From assembly GCA_012511845.1 (NCBI GenBank), contig JAAZFF010000031.1, forward strand, positions 1 through 24,651: a DNA stretch of 24,651 bases, in the 5' to 3' direction. The DNA comes from Lentisphaerota bacterium (GTDB lineage: Bacteria > Verrucomicrobiota > Kiritimatiellia > RFP12 > UBA3636). Shown piece by piece: positions 1 through 7,907 of this stretch. Below the pieces are notes generated by a model. The model did no database searches. It was not told the DNA's origin and saw nothing but the letters and a program-made list of their open reading frames with translations. A program made the translations under genes and the position numbers. Within the stretch, counting starts at the first letter, position 1; each line of letters begins with the position of its first letter.

Positions 1-51
1 AGCCGGGAGAAACGTGCCTCACCGTAAGCAGTGGGTAGTCTTCTCACTCTT

Positions 52-78
52 GTTCGTGTAGTTCGTGTGGTTCGTGGT
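52..78. repeat. Three tandem copies of a 9-bp GTTCGTGNN unit
   Basis: Three adjacent units, GTTCGTGTA, GTTCGTGTG and GTTCGTGGT, stand at 52-60, 61-69 and 70-78. They lie in non-coding DNA upstream of gatC. I recall similar GTTCGTG-type tracts as common intergenic repeats in some PVC bacteria, but I cannot verify that here. No function is evident. Confidence 0.6.
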
Positions 79-152
79 TGAGTTTTAAATATAATTGACA
101 TTAAAAAGAGTATTGTGAGGCAAGGTGTTCAGAATGTGATTATTGCAGGCAG

Positions 153-179
153 ATTTAGAATTTCGGCTGTTTTCTAAAT
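153..179. repeat. 8-bp inverted repeat in the gatC leader region
   Basis: ATTTAGAA at 153-160 is the exact reverse complement of TTCTAAAT at 172-179, leaving an 11-nt loop. It is AT-rich and is followed by TTCTTGG rather than a clean T-run, so it is not a convincing terminator. It could be the weak end of an upstream transcript or a protein-binding site just ahead of the gatC promoter. Confidence 0.3.
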
Positions 180-182
180 TTC

Positions 183-212
183 TTGGACGGGTGTCCCTGT
201 TTATGGCATAAT
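183..212 (+). promoter_or_regulatory. Sigma-70-like promoter for the gatCAB-tmk-fhs run
   Basis: TTGGAC at 183-188 and CATAAT at 207-212 are separated by 18 bp and each match the sigma-70 consensus at 5 of 6 positions. A start site near 219 would give a leader of about 25 nt before gatC, with GGAG at 236-239 lying 5 nt before the ATG. No other promoter or terminator is evident before 6767, so this one may serve the whole six-gene run. Confidence 0.55.
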
Positions 213-244
213 GACCGCCTGAGTTTTTAAAAATCGGAGTTTAC

Positions 245-544
245 ATGACCTCAAATGAAAATAACGCATACATTGACGTTGCCGAGATGTGTGAGTTAAC
301 ACATTTTACTATACCATCTGATGAAGTGCCCAAGCTTGAAAAAGAGTTGAACAAGCTACTTCAATACGTGCAAAAAATTAACGAATTGGATCTGCGTGAT
401 GTAGAGCCGACCATTTTCGTTCAACCTGTCGAAAATGTGTTCCGGGAAGATGTCAATGAGCCAAGTCTGAAGCGTGATATTGTATTTTCCAACGCACCTG
501 ATACGATCGGTACTGAATTTAAGGTGCCTAAAATTGTGGAGTAA
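245..544 (+). CDS. gatC: Asp/Glu-tRNA amidotransferase subunit C
   Basis: This 99-residue protein is the small, non-catalytic subunit of the GatCAB amidotransferase, which converts Glu-tRNA(Gln) to Gln-tRNA(Gln) and Asp-tRNA(Asn) to Asn-tRNA(Asn) in the cytoplasm. It wraps around and stabilises GatA. The length is usual for GatC, and the typical pattern is present: an N-terminal helix (IDVAEMCELT), then a helix with KLEKELNKLLQYVQKINELD, then the LRDVEPTIF segment and an extended tail with FREDV. The ATG has GGAG 5 nt upstream. The gene is first in a gatC-gatA-gatB run and ends 5 nt before gatA. Identity is supported by sequence pattern and by this gene order. Confidence 0.93.
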   Translation: MTSNENNAYIDVAEMCELTHFTIPSDEVPKLEKELNKLLQYVQKINELDLRDVEPTIFVQPVENVFREDVNEPSLKRDIVFSNAPDTIGTEFKVPKIVE

Positions 545-549
545 TTCTG

Positions 550-2001
550 ATGTCTTTAGATATATCTGAGATGACTTTGTCTGCCGCCATGGATGGTCTT
601 GCCCAAAAAGACTTTTCCTCTGTTGAGCTTGTTAATGCAGTCAGGGACGCTATTGCTGAAAAGGATGAGAATATTGGTGCTTATCTGGCATTTGACGCTG
701 ATACGATATTGCAGGATGCGTCTGAAGCAGATGCGCTGAGAGCCAAGGGTGATGAGCGCTGTTTGTTGGGAATTCCCATAGCGTTGAAAGATCTTTTCAA
801 CGTTGAGGGGCAGCCATGTACATGTGCCTCAAAAATGCTTGAAAATTACATTGCACCTTTTGATGCTACTGTAATAAGCAAGATTAAGGCGGCAGGTGCA
901 TTTCCTGCAGGACGCCTGAATATGGATGAACTTGCCATTGGAACGACAACAGAAAACAGCGCTTTTAAATTAACAAAAAATCCCGTTGCGCCAGACCGTG
1001 TGCCTGGTGGATCCAGCGGAGGTTCAGCGGCTGCCGTTGCCGGCGGAATGGCTCTTGCGTCACTCGCAACTGACTCGGGCGGCTCAATCCGGTTACCCGC
1101 CTCCTACTGCGGCTGTGTTGGTTTTAAACCTTCTTACGGACGAGTATCACGCTACGGTGTGGCACCTTACGCTTCATCACTTGATCAGGTTGGAACGATG
1201 ACGAAAACTGTTGAGGATGCGGCAATTTTGCTGTCAGCCATTGCAGGTTGTGATCAGCGTGACCAAACTACTCATAACGTTCCCGTTCCCGACTATAGAG
1301 AAATGCTTGCAGGCTCATCACTTGAGGGATTGCGTATCGGTGTACCCCGGGAATATTTTGTTGATGGGGTTGATAGCGAAGTTCTTGACTCTGTCCGGGC
1401 TGCAATAGATAAATTTGCCAAAGCCGGTGCTCATGTAGAGGAAATGAGCCTTCCACACACTGAGTATGCCATATCGGCATATTACATCTGCTCAACAGCC
1501 GAGGCCTCGTCAAATCTTGCAAGACTCGATGGTGTGAGATACGGGAAGAGGTCTGTTACAGATGATAGGGGAGATCTCAATGATATGTATTTTACTTCAC
1601 GTACCGAAGGTCTTGGCCCTGATGTGAAACGCAGGATTATTTTTGGAACGTTTGTTTTGAGTAGCGGACGCTATGAGGAGTATTATGTCCGTGCGTTGAA
1701 AGTACGTACGCTTGTAAAGCAGGATTTTAATGAAGCTTTCAAGAAATTTGACGTTCTCATGACACCGGTGACAGCCGGTGTGGCGCATAAGTTTGGAGAA
1801 ACGCAGAATGATCCACTTAAAGCTACATTGAATGATATGTTTTTGGCACCTGTCAACATGGCTGGAATTTGTGGTATTTCCATTCCGTGCGGCAAGTCCT
1901 CTGAGGGTTTGCCTGTGGGGATGCAGATAATTGGCCCATCTTTTGGAGAAGTGACTTTGTTGCGGGCTGCCGATGCTTGTGAAAAGGAGTTGGGACTGTG
2001 A
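550..2001 (+). CDS. gatA: Asp/Glu-tRNA amidotransferase subunit A
   Basis: GatA is the glutaminase/amidase subunit of GatCAB. It releases ammonia from glutamine, and the ammonia is passed to GatB. The 483-residue length is normal. The amidase-signature Ser-cisSer-Lys triad is visible as K80 (in GIPIALKDLFN), S155 (in the GGSSGGS glycine/serine loop) and S179 (in DSGGSIRLPAS), so the active site looks intact. The rest is a typical amidase fold ending with the PVGMQIIGPSFGE segment. It starts 5 nt after gatC and overlaps the gatB GTG by 4 nt, which implies translational coupling. Together with the tRNA-Gln gene in the window, the complex suggests indirect Gln-tRNA synthesis, although glnS could exist elsewhere. 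Confidence 0.96.
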   Translation: MSLDISEMTLSAAMDGLAQKDFSSVELVNAVRDAIAEKDENIGAYLAFDADTILQDASEADALRAKGDERCLLGIPIALKDLFNVEGQPCTCASKMLENYIAPFDATVISKIKAAGAFPAGRLNMDELAIGTTTENSAFKLTKNPVAPDRVPGGSSGGSAAAVAGGMALASLATDSGGSIRLPASYCGCVGFKPSYGRVSRYGVAPYASSLDQVGTMTKTVEDAAILLSAIAGCDQRDQTTHNVPVPDYREMLAGSSLEGLRIGVPREYFVDGVDSEVLDSVRAAIDKFAKAGAHVEEMSLPHTEYAISAYYICSTAEASSNLARLDGVRYGKRSVTDDRGDLNDMYFTSRTEGLGPDVKRRIIFGTFVLSSGRYEEYYVRALKVRTLVKQDFNEAFKKFDVLMTPVTAGVAHKFGETQNDPLKATLNDMFLAPVNMAGICGISIPCGKSSEGLPVGMQIIGPSFGEVTLLRAADACEKELGL

Positions 2002-3425
2002 AATACATTGTTACCATAGGGCTTGAGACACACGTGCAACTCAAGACAAAGTCTAAAATGTTTTGCGGTTGTGCAAATACATTTGCCGCTGAGCCAAATA
2101 CGCTCGTCTGCCCGATATGTCTCGGATATCCCGGTGCACTGCCTGCAATGAACCGTGAAGCCGTAAAACTTACTGTTATTGCAGGTTTGATGCTTGGGTG
2201 CGAAATCAGCAGGTACAGCAAATTTGACAGGAAAAATTATTTTTATCCGGATGCGGCAAAAAACTACCAGATCTCCCAATTGGATATGCCGCTTTGCAGA
2301 GGCGGGGGTGTCGAAATTCAAGTGCCCGGAGGTTCTAAACGGATAAATTTAAACCGGATACATCTGGAGGAGGACGTAGCAAAAAGCGTTCATCACGCCA
2401 GGAGCAGCGGAGTTGATTTCAATCGCTCAGGTATGGCACTGATGGAAATAGTATCAGAACCGGAAATAAATTCCGTTCAGGAAGCTATTGCCTATATGAG
2501 AGCTTTACGGCAAATACTTGTTTATGCTGATGTGAGCGATTGCAACCTCGAGGAAGGCAATATGAGGAGTGATGTCAACATCAGCATACGTCCGGAAAAT
2601 ACGACTGAGCTGGGTACCAAGGTGGAATTGAAGAACATGAACTCATTCCGCCATATTCAGGATGCGCTGACGTTTGAGATAGAAAGACAAAAGGCTGCTT
2701 TATCAACCGGCGGCAGGGTGGTGCAGGAGACCAGGCGTTGGGATTTGGATTTGGGCGAAACGATTTCAATGCGTACGAAAGAAGACGCTCAGGACTACAG
2801 GTATTTTCCGGAGCCTGATCTTCCTCCTGTTGTTTTTACAGACGACCTTTTAGATGGATGGCGAAAAGAGCTCCCTGAATTGCCGGAGCATAAACGTGTG
2901 CGTTTTACAACAGATTATGGCTTGCCGGAATATGATGCCGAAGTATTGTGTGCACAGTTGCCTGTTGCGAACTTTTTTGAAGAAGCAGTAGAATGCGGGG
3001 CTCAGCCGAAAAATGCATCAAACTGGATAATGACTGATGTGTTGCGTTTGCTAGGTCAGACTGAGCTTGAGATTAGTGATACGCCTCTCTCATCTGCCGC
3101 ATTCGCATCGTTATTAAAGCTTGTAGATGATAAAGTAATCAACATGCCCGTTGCCAAAGAACTCATTGCTGAGCTTTTTGAGAAGGGCGGGGACCCTGCG
3201 GTAATCGTGAAGGAGCGGGGTTTGCTTCAGGTCAGCGACGCGAGTGCAATAGAGGGGTTCGCACGGGAAGCTGTCGAGAAAAATCCAAAAGTTGTTGAGG
3301 ATTTTAAAGGAGGGAAAAAGGCGGCACTACAGTTTCTTGTTGGTCAGGTCATGAAGCTGAGCAGAGGAAAAGCAAATCCGAAAATGGCAGCTGAAGTCAT
3401 ACAAGAGATAATATCTGAAGGTTGA
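1998..3425 (+). CDS. gatB: Asp/Glu-tRNA amidotransferase subunit B
   Basis: GatB activates the side-chain carboxylate of misacylated Glu-tRNA(Gln) or Asp-tRNA(Asn) by ATP-dependent phosphorylation and amidates it with ammonia from GatA. The 475 residues begin with the family's IGLETHVQLKTKSKMFC segment. Four cysteines (C23, C25, C38, C41) form the usual zinc site. EEGNMRSDVNIS and the ELKNMNSFR segment are the conserved catalytic-cradle motifs. The C-terminal third is the helical YqeY-like tail that binds the tRNA D-loop. The start is GTG, overlapping the gatA TGA, with AAGGAG at 1984-1989, 8 nt upstream. It ends 25 nt before tmk. Confidence 0.96.
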   Translation: MKYIVTIGLETHVQLKTKSKMFCGCANTFAAEPNTLVCPICLGYPGALPAMNREAVKLTVIAGLMLGCEISRYSKFDRKNYFYPDAAKNYQISQLDMPLCRGGGVEIQVPGGSKRINLNRIHLEEDVAKSVHHARSSGVDFNRSGMALMEIVSEPEINSVQEAIAYMRALRQILVYADVSDCNLEEGNMRSDVNISIRPENTTELGTKVELKNMNSFRHIQDALTFEIERQKAALSTGGRVVQETRRWDLDLGETISMRTKEDAQDYRYFPEPDLPPVVFTDDLLDGWRKELPELPEHKRVRFTTDYGLPEYDAEVLCAQLPVANFFEEAVECGAQPKNASNWIMTDVLRLLGQTELEISDTPLSSAAFASLLKLVDDKVINMPVAKELIAELFEKGGDPAVIVKERGLLQVSDASAIEGFAREAVEKNPKVVEDFKGGKKAALQFLVGQVMKLSRGKANPKMAAEVIQEIISEG

Positions 3426-3450
3426 AAACACCAACTGGAGAAGAAATTAA

Positions 3451-4086
3451 ATGAGGGGCAGGCTGATAACATTTGAAGGTGTCGAGGGTGGAGGCAAAAG
3501 CATACAGACTTCCATGCTGGCTCAAAAGCTTAGAGAAGCAGGTTTTGAAGTTCTCACAACAAGGGAACCGGGCGGTACACCGACCGGTGAAATTATTCGT
3601 GATATACTTCAGAATGATAAATCTGGTGAACCTATTTCCCCGGCAGCGGAAGCTCTTCTTTTTTGTGCCAGCAGGGCACAGCTCTGCCAATATATTTTAA
3701 AGCCTGCATTGGAACGTGGAGCCTGGATAGTGCTCGACAGGTTTACCGACCCAACGCTTGCATATCAGGGGTATGGGCGTGGCTTCGATGTCGAGACTCT
3801 GCGAAAGCTGAATGATTTTGCAACAGGTTCTGTAAAACCTGATTTAACATTCCTGATTGACATACCGGTGGAGCTGGGGCTTTCAAGAGTCTTCTCAAGA
3901 GAATGCGGGACCGGAGACCGCATGGAGCGGGAGCCAATAGAGTTTCATCAACGTCTTTACGCGGGGTATCGTGAAATGGCGAGTCGTGAAACAGAGCGCA
4001 TAAAAGTTGTTGATGGTCAGAAACAACAATTTGAATTGGCTGATGAAATCTGGGCAGAAGTCCGGACAAGACTGATGAACGGATAG
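3451..4086 (+). CDS. tmk: Thymidylate kinase
   Basis: This enzyme phosphorylates dTMP to dTDP with ATP, in the cytoplasmic dTTP pathway. The 211-residue protein shows the P-loop EGVEGGGKS (residues 9-17), the TREPGGTPTGE dTMP-binding segment, the DRFTDPTLAYQGYGRG motif (family form DRY..S..AYQG.GRG), and the LID segment GTGDRMERE. GGAG at 3437-3440 lies 10 nt before the ATG. It follows gatB by 25 nt on the same strand and ends in TAG. The LID region carries basic residues, but I did not attempt to assign it to the type I or type II class. Family assignment is firm. Confidence 0.95.
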   Translation: MRGRLITFEGVEGGGKSIQTSMLAQKLREAGFEVLTTREPGGTPTGEIIRDILQNDKSGEPISPAAEALLFCASRAQLCQYILKPALERGAWIVLDRFTDPTLAYQGYGRGFDVETLRKLNDFATGSVKPDLTFLIDIPVELGLSRVFSRECGTGDRMEREPIEFHQRLYAGYREMASRETERIKVVDGQKQQFELADEIWAEVRTRLMNG

Positions 4087-4135
4087 TGCGTTATCATGAA
4101 AATGCAAGTAAGAATATAAAATCTTGAAATAGTAA

Positions 4136-4996
4136 ATGAGCTTTAAAAAACCAGGTTTTGCAATACTTCTTTTATCAGTATTTACGGTGTTTGCAGATGA
4201 CGTGAGTATCCTACCGCCGGAGCCTCTGATTGATGTGTCCCCTACAAATCAGGGTTCTGCTCTTGTTCAGCAGTATATGGCAAAAGATTTCTTTGATGTT
4301 GATGCTGATAGAGTGGAAATGCCGCTCTCCGCAGAGCTGCTTCTTGCAGAATGCGTTTCAAGGATGCCGCTTGAACCATTGGAAATGAGCGGCACAATGA
4401 CGATGCGCAAAATGTATGGAACAGAACTTAAAAAATTCAATTTCACAGTTTTTTTAAACTGGGGTGCGGTTCAGCCGATGGCACGTTACGAAATTCTTAC
4501 AACAGATAATGAACTTATAGAAACAATCCATGCAGTAAGGCATAAGGATGGCTCTCTGCTGCTTTCGAGATTCCTGGGCACAGAAATGACTCCCATGGAA
4601 TCTCCGGTACTATCATCGCGCATCATGGGAACAGATTTAACATGGCTGGATATAGCACTTGATTACATCTGGTGGAAAAATCCGAAAATAGTCGGATCAG
4701 ATAAAATCAAGGGCAGAAATTGTGATATTCTTGAAGTAGAACCACCTTCTCCCATAACGGGGTGTTCTAAAGCAAGATTGTGGGTAGATCGTGGACAACG
4801 TGTTGTAATCCAGGCTTCACAAATCAACGGAAAGGGAAAAGAAGTCCGGAAAATGTGGGTGCGTTCGATTAAGAAAATTGATAATCGGTGGGTAACAAAA
4901 GATATAGAGGTAGAAACTCCCGGTAGCGGTCACCGTACAAGATTGAGTATAAATAATGTTACCATTGTTGAGATAGAAAATGAAAAAAATGACTAG
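4136..4996 (+). CDS. Secreted LolA-like outer-membrane lipoprotein-sorting family protein
   Basis: A 286-residue exported protein. The N-terminus has KK at positions 4-5, a hydrophobic core (FAILLLSVFTVFA) and a likely cleavage after VFA near residue 20. The mature part is a predicted beta-rich half-barrel resembling the LolA-like domain, with segments such as MGTDLTWLDIALDYIWW, GRNCDILEVEPP, KARLWVD and KMWVRSIKKIDNRWVTKDIE. Members of this family are thought to bind lipids or lipoproteins in the periplasm, but the function of this subgroup is not established. No lipobox cysteine follows the signal. There is no clear ribosome-binding site. Its last 17 nt overlap the start of fhs. The assignment is by remembered family pattern. 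Confidence 0.75.
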   Translation: MSFKKPGFAILLLSVFTVFADDVSILPPEPLIDVSPTNQGSALVQQYMAKDFFDVDADRVEMPLSAELLLAECVSRMPLEPLEMSGTMTMRKMYGTELKKFNFTVFLNWGAVQPMARYEILTTDNELIETIHAVRHKDGSLLLSRFLGTEMTPMESPVLSSRIMGTDLTWLDIALDYIWWKNPKIVGSDKIKGRNCDILEVEPPSPITGCSKARLWVDRGQRVVIQASQINGKGKEVRKMWVRSIKKIDNRWVTKDIEVETPGSGHRTRLSINNVTIVEIENEKND

Positions 4997-6767
4997 AGCC
5001 CGGCTTGATCCTACAACTATGCCTGATTGGCAGATTGCAGAACTTGGAGAAGAATATCTTAAACCTATTTCTGACCTTGCTTCAGAACTTGGTATTAAAA
5101 AAGATGAACTAGCCGAGTATGATACCTTTTATGGAAAAATTGATGCTGCATCGATAATAGAGCGAATGGACGCTCCAACAGCAAAACGTGCTAAATATAT
5201 TGATGTTACAGCTATTACACCCACACCTCTTGGTGAGGGAAAAACAACGACAACGATGGGGCTTTTGCAGGGACTTGGAAAGCTGGGCTATAACCCCGTC
5301 GGTACGATACGGCAACCGAGCGGTGGACCGACCTTTAATATAAAGGGTTCAGCCTCAGGAGGTGGTCTTGCGCAGTGCCTTCCGCTGTCGCCGCTTTCGT
5401 TAGGTTTAACCGGTGATATAGATGCAGTTTCCAACGCGAATAATCTTTGCATGACGGCTCTTACAGCCCGTATGCAACATGAGAACAATTATGATGATGA
5501 CCAGCTTGCGAAGAGAAATCTTGAGCGACTTGATATTGATCCGGAACGTGTGAATATGAGATGGGCGCTTGATTTTTGCGCTCAGGCACTCCGCAATATA
5601 ACTATCGGCAAGGGTGGCAGACTCGACGGGCTGGAAATGTCGTCAGGCTTTTATATTGCTGTAGCAAGCGAAGTCATGGCAGTTCTTGCCATGTCGCGCA
5701 ACCTTTCAGATTTACGCAACCGCATGTCAAAAATAGTTGTGGCATGGACGCGTTCAGGGAAACCTGTTACAACGAGCGATCTGGAAGTTGACGGGGCAAT
5801 GACTGCATGGATGCTGCGAGCATTAAATCCAACTCTTATGCAGACATTGGAAGGGCAGGCTGTGCTTGTGCACGCAGGTCCGTTTGCCAACATTGCAGTC
5901 GGGCAAAGTTCTGTAATAGCCGATCGGGTAGGGGAGTTAGTTGGAGATTTTCTTGTTACTGAAAGCGGTTTCGGAGCTGACATCGGTTTTGAGAAGTTCT
6001 GCAACGTTAAGTGCAGGGCTGCAAATATGAAACCTGACGCTGCAGTAGTAGTTGCAACAATCCGGGCTCTCAAACTTCACGGGGGCGGTCCTCCGGTAAA
6101 ACCGGGTTCAAAACTTGATGAGGCTTACACGCGTGAAAATATCAAACTTGTTGAATCCGGATGTGATAATCTTCGTGCACATATAGAGAACGTGCACAAC
6201 TCGGGGGTTGTGCCGGTTGTGTGTGTAAATTCATTTTACACAGATACACCGGCAGAGCATGCTGTAGTTCGTCGTGTAGCCGAAGAAAGCGGTGCGCTCT
6301 TTGCTATATCAGAACATTGGCTTAAGGGCGGGGAAGGTGCAATCGAACTGGCTGAAGCCGTCGTTAAAACATCTTCGATGCCTTCTTCGTTCAAGTATTT
6401 ATATTCTCTTGAAGAACCGCTCAGCGATCGTATAGAAAAGATTGCAAAGGATGTTTATGGTGCTGACGGTGTGGAATACTCTGATGAAGCCGCATACAAG
6501 CTACGGGTGGCAGAGTCGGACCCTGCCACATCAACGATGCCGATCTGTATGGCTAAAACACAGTATTCGCTTTCTCATGATCCGGAACTCAAGGGCAGAC
6601 CCCGGGGCTGGACTTTGCCTATTACAGATTTTCTTACATATTCCGGTGCCGGTTTTGTAGTCCCTGTGGCAGGAGATATAAAGCTTATGCCTGGCACGGG
6701 CTCTGATCCTGCCTATCGCAGGATAGACGTTGATGTATCAACTGGCAGAGTTAAGGGGCTGTACTGA
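4980..6767 (+). CDS. fhs: Formate--tetrahydrofolate ligase
   Basis: This monofunctional enzyme joins formate to tetrahydrofolate using ATP, giving 10-formyl-THF for one-carbon metabolism. It is used in purine and fMet supply, in purine degradation, or in the methyl branch of the Wood-Ljungdahl pathway. The 595 residues are slightly longer than the usual ~555. The P-loop TPTPLGEGKTT lies near residues 80-90, followed by IRQPSGGPTFNIKG and the GLTGDIDAVSNANNL segment. The C-terminus has LPITDFLTYSGAGFVVPVAGDI and MPGTGSDPAYRRIDVD. The start overlaps the upstream gene by 17 nt; a second ATG three codons in (4989) is possible. The 3' end is only 4 nt from the convergent minus-strand gene. No other Wood-Ljungdahl genes are in view. 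Confidence 0.95.
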   Translation: MKKMTRARLDPTTMPDWQIAELGEEYLKPISDLASELGIKKDELAEYDTFYGKIDAASIIERMDAPTAKRAKYIDVTAITPTPLGEGKTTTTMGLLQGLGKLGYNPVGTIRQPSGGPTFNIKGSASGGGLAQCLPLSPLSLGLTGDIDAVSNANNLCMTALTARMQHENNYDDDQLAKRNLERLDIDPERVNMRWALDFCAQALRNITIGKGGRLDGLEMSSGFYIAVASEVMAVLAMSRNLSDLRNRMSKIVVAWTRSGKPVTTSDLEVDGAMTAWMLRALNPTLMQTLEGQAVLVHAGPFANIAVGQSSVIADRVGELVGDFLVTESGFGADIGFEKFCNVKCRAANMKPDAAVVVATIRALKLHGGGPPVKPGSKLDEAYTRENIKLVESGCDNLRAHIENVHNSGVVPVVCVNSFYTDTPAEHAVVRRVAEESGALFAISEHWLKGGEGAIELAEAVVKTSSMPSSFKYLYSLEEPLSDRIEKIAKDVYGADGVEYSDEAAYKLRVAESDPATSTMPICMAKTQYSLSHDPELKGRPRGWTLPITDFLTYSGAGFVVPVAGDIKLMPGTGSDPAYRRIDVDVSTGRVKGLY

Positions 6768-6771
6768 AGCA

Positions 6772-7905
6772 TCAGCTGTGATAAGAATCTTTTATGACAT
6801 CAGCATCGGGTGTCAGGGATTCAGGAAGTCCTGAAATCTTGTTCATATATTTCAGAAGCTGATTAACGCGTTGAATGCTTTCGAAAGCGAGTTTAAGGAG
6901 TTCTTCCTGCGACGCACTCAAGTTTTCGCACTTTTCCGGCTGCAACATTTCAAGAGCACCAATTGCCGCTGTCATGGGTTGAAGCGTTTCCTGGTTTATT
7001 TCGGCGTACTGTTCAAGAAGTTCAGCACGTGTCAGATTAAATCCTATGCCACGGTTGCGGGCTGCAGATTCTACAGAAGCAATAGTTTGTCTGTCGGCTT
7101 CCACTTTTCTCGCCAGCAAACTTATATGATTTTTAGTTTCCTGTGATGTAACTTCAACCATTTTGAGGATTCTCTCGATAGATAAAAGTATTTGTTTTTC
7201 ACCGATACCTGCCGGTAATTGATTCTCATTCTCAAGGAGTGCTGCCGTGGCTCTAAGCATACTTGCCATTTTACGCGTATTCTCTTTACGCTTCGCTTTG
7301 AGTTTTGCTGTCATCAAATAGTCATCAAGATTGCTGACATCTGTGGCTCCGGCTGATAAATCTGTACCGACGGAAATTCCCCTTATACTTTCAGTATCCA
7401 GTGAGAATGCGCCAGTGGTACCGGCTGCCGGGATGCTTCGTTCTGTTTCATCGGAGGCATTTGTCAGCCTGTATTCTGAATCAAGAAGACCGATGCTTTT
7501 TATCTTCGCTTCTTCGAGGGCTGCTTTAAATCCGCCTGTTTTGGCGAGAACGCTTGCTCTGGAAAGGAGCAAGTTTATAAATGTTTTGAAATCTTCTTCG
7601 GTCGTGTTTTTTGTAAATAAAAATCCGTATATATTGTGCAGCTCGGTCCTGTTTGATATGTTGTGCGCAGCGGTGTCTTCAAGAGCTGGTACAGCCTCCT
7701 TGTTTACAAGAAGTTCCTCTCCCGCCCGTGATATTTCTATCGCACCATATTTATGAATTGTGCCTTCAAGTTTGTCGTAAGCGTCAGCCATTGCCAATGA
7801 TGCAACGTTGTGCCTTACTCCATACATCGCCGCCTGCTGCAGCAAAATTCCAATGGAATGAAGCAGTGTTTTTGATTCTGATTCTGGAATATTGTTATAT
7901 TTCAT
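6772..7905 (-). CDS. Unknown protein with C-terminal degenerate DHp-like (histidine-kinase dimerisation) helices
   Basis: I do not recognise a named family for this 377-residue protein. Residues 1 to about 120 resemble a sensor-like domain of unknown function seen at the N-terminus of some bacterial signalling proteins (HSIGILLQQAAMYGVRHNV, then GEELLVNKEAVPAL, then LHNIYGFLFTKNTTEEDFKTF). The middle is low-complexity and then charged helix. Near residues 300-355 there is a two-helix segment, NQETLQPMTAAIGALEML, that aligns with the DHp of its upstream neighbour. There Gln305 replaces the phospho-accepting His, and no catalytic ATPase domain follows. The gene starts 2 nt after the PAS gene, so the two are probably co-translated. 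It may be a partner or scaffold of that protein rather than an enzyme. Confidence 0.6.
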   Translation of the reverse strand: MKYNNIPESESKTLLHSIGILLQQAAMYGVRHNVASLAMADAYDKLEGTIHKYGAIEISRAGEELLVNKEAVPALEDTAAHNISNRTELHNIYGFLFTKNTTEEDFKTFINLLLSRASVLAKTGGFKAALEEAKIKSIGLLDSEYRLTNASDETERSIPAAGTTGAFSLDTESIRGISVGTDLSAGATDVSNLDDYLMTAKLKAKRKENTRKMASMLRATAALLENENQLPAGIGEKQILLSIERILKMVEVTSQETKNHISLLARKVEADRQTIASVESAARNRGIGFNLTRAELLEQYAEINQETLQPMTAAIGALEMLQPEKCENLSASQEELLKLAFESIQRVNQLLKYMNKISGLPESLTPDADVIKDSYHS

Positions 7906-7907
7906 TT

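Noticed and set aside
95..116. TTGACA at 95-100 with TATTGT at 111-116 as a promoter
   Set aside because: The spacer is only 10 bp, too short for sigma-70; the pair at 183-212 fits far better.
1683..2321. A 212-codon open frame on the minus strand across the gatA-gatB junction
   Set aside because: It runs antisense to two intact, highly conserved genes and shows no recognisable protein pattern.
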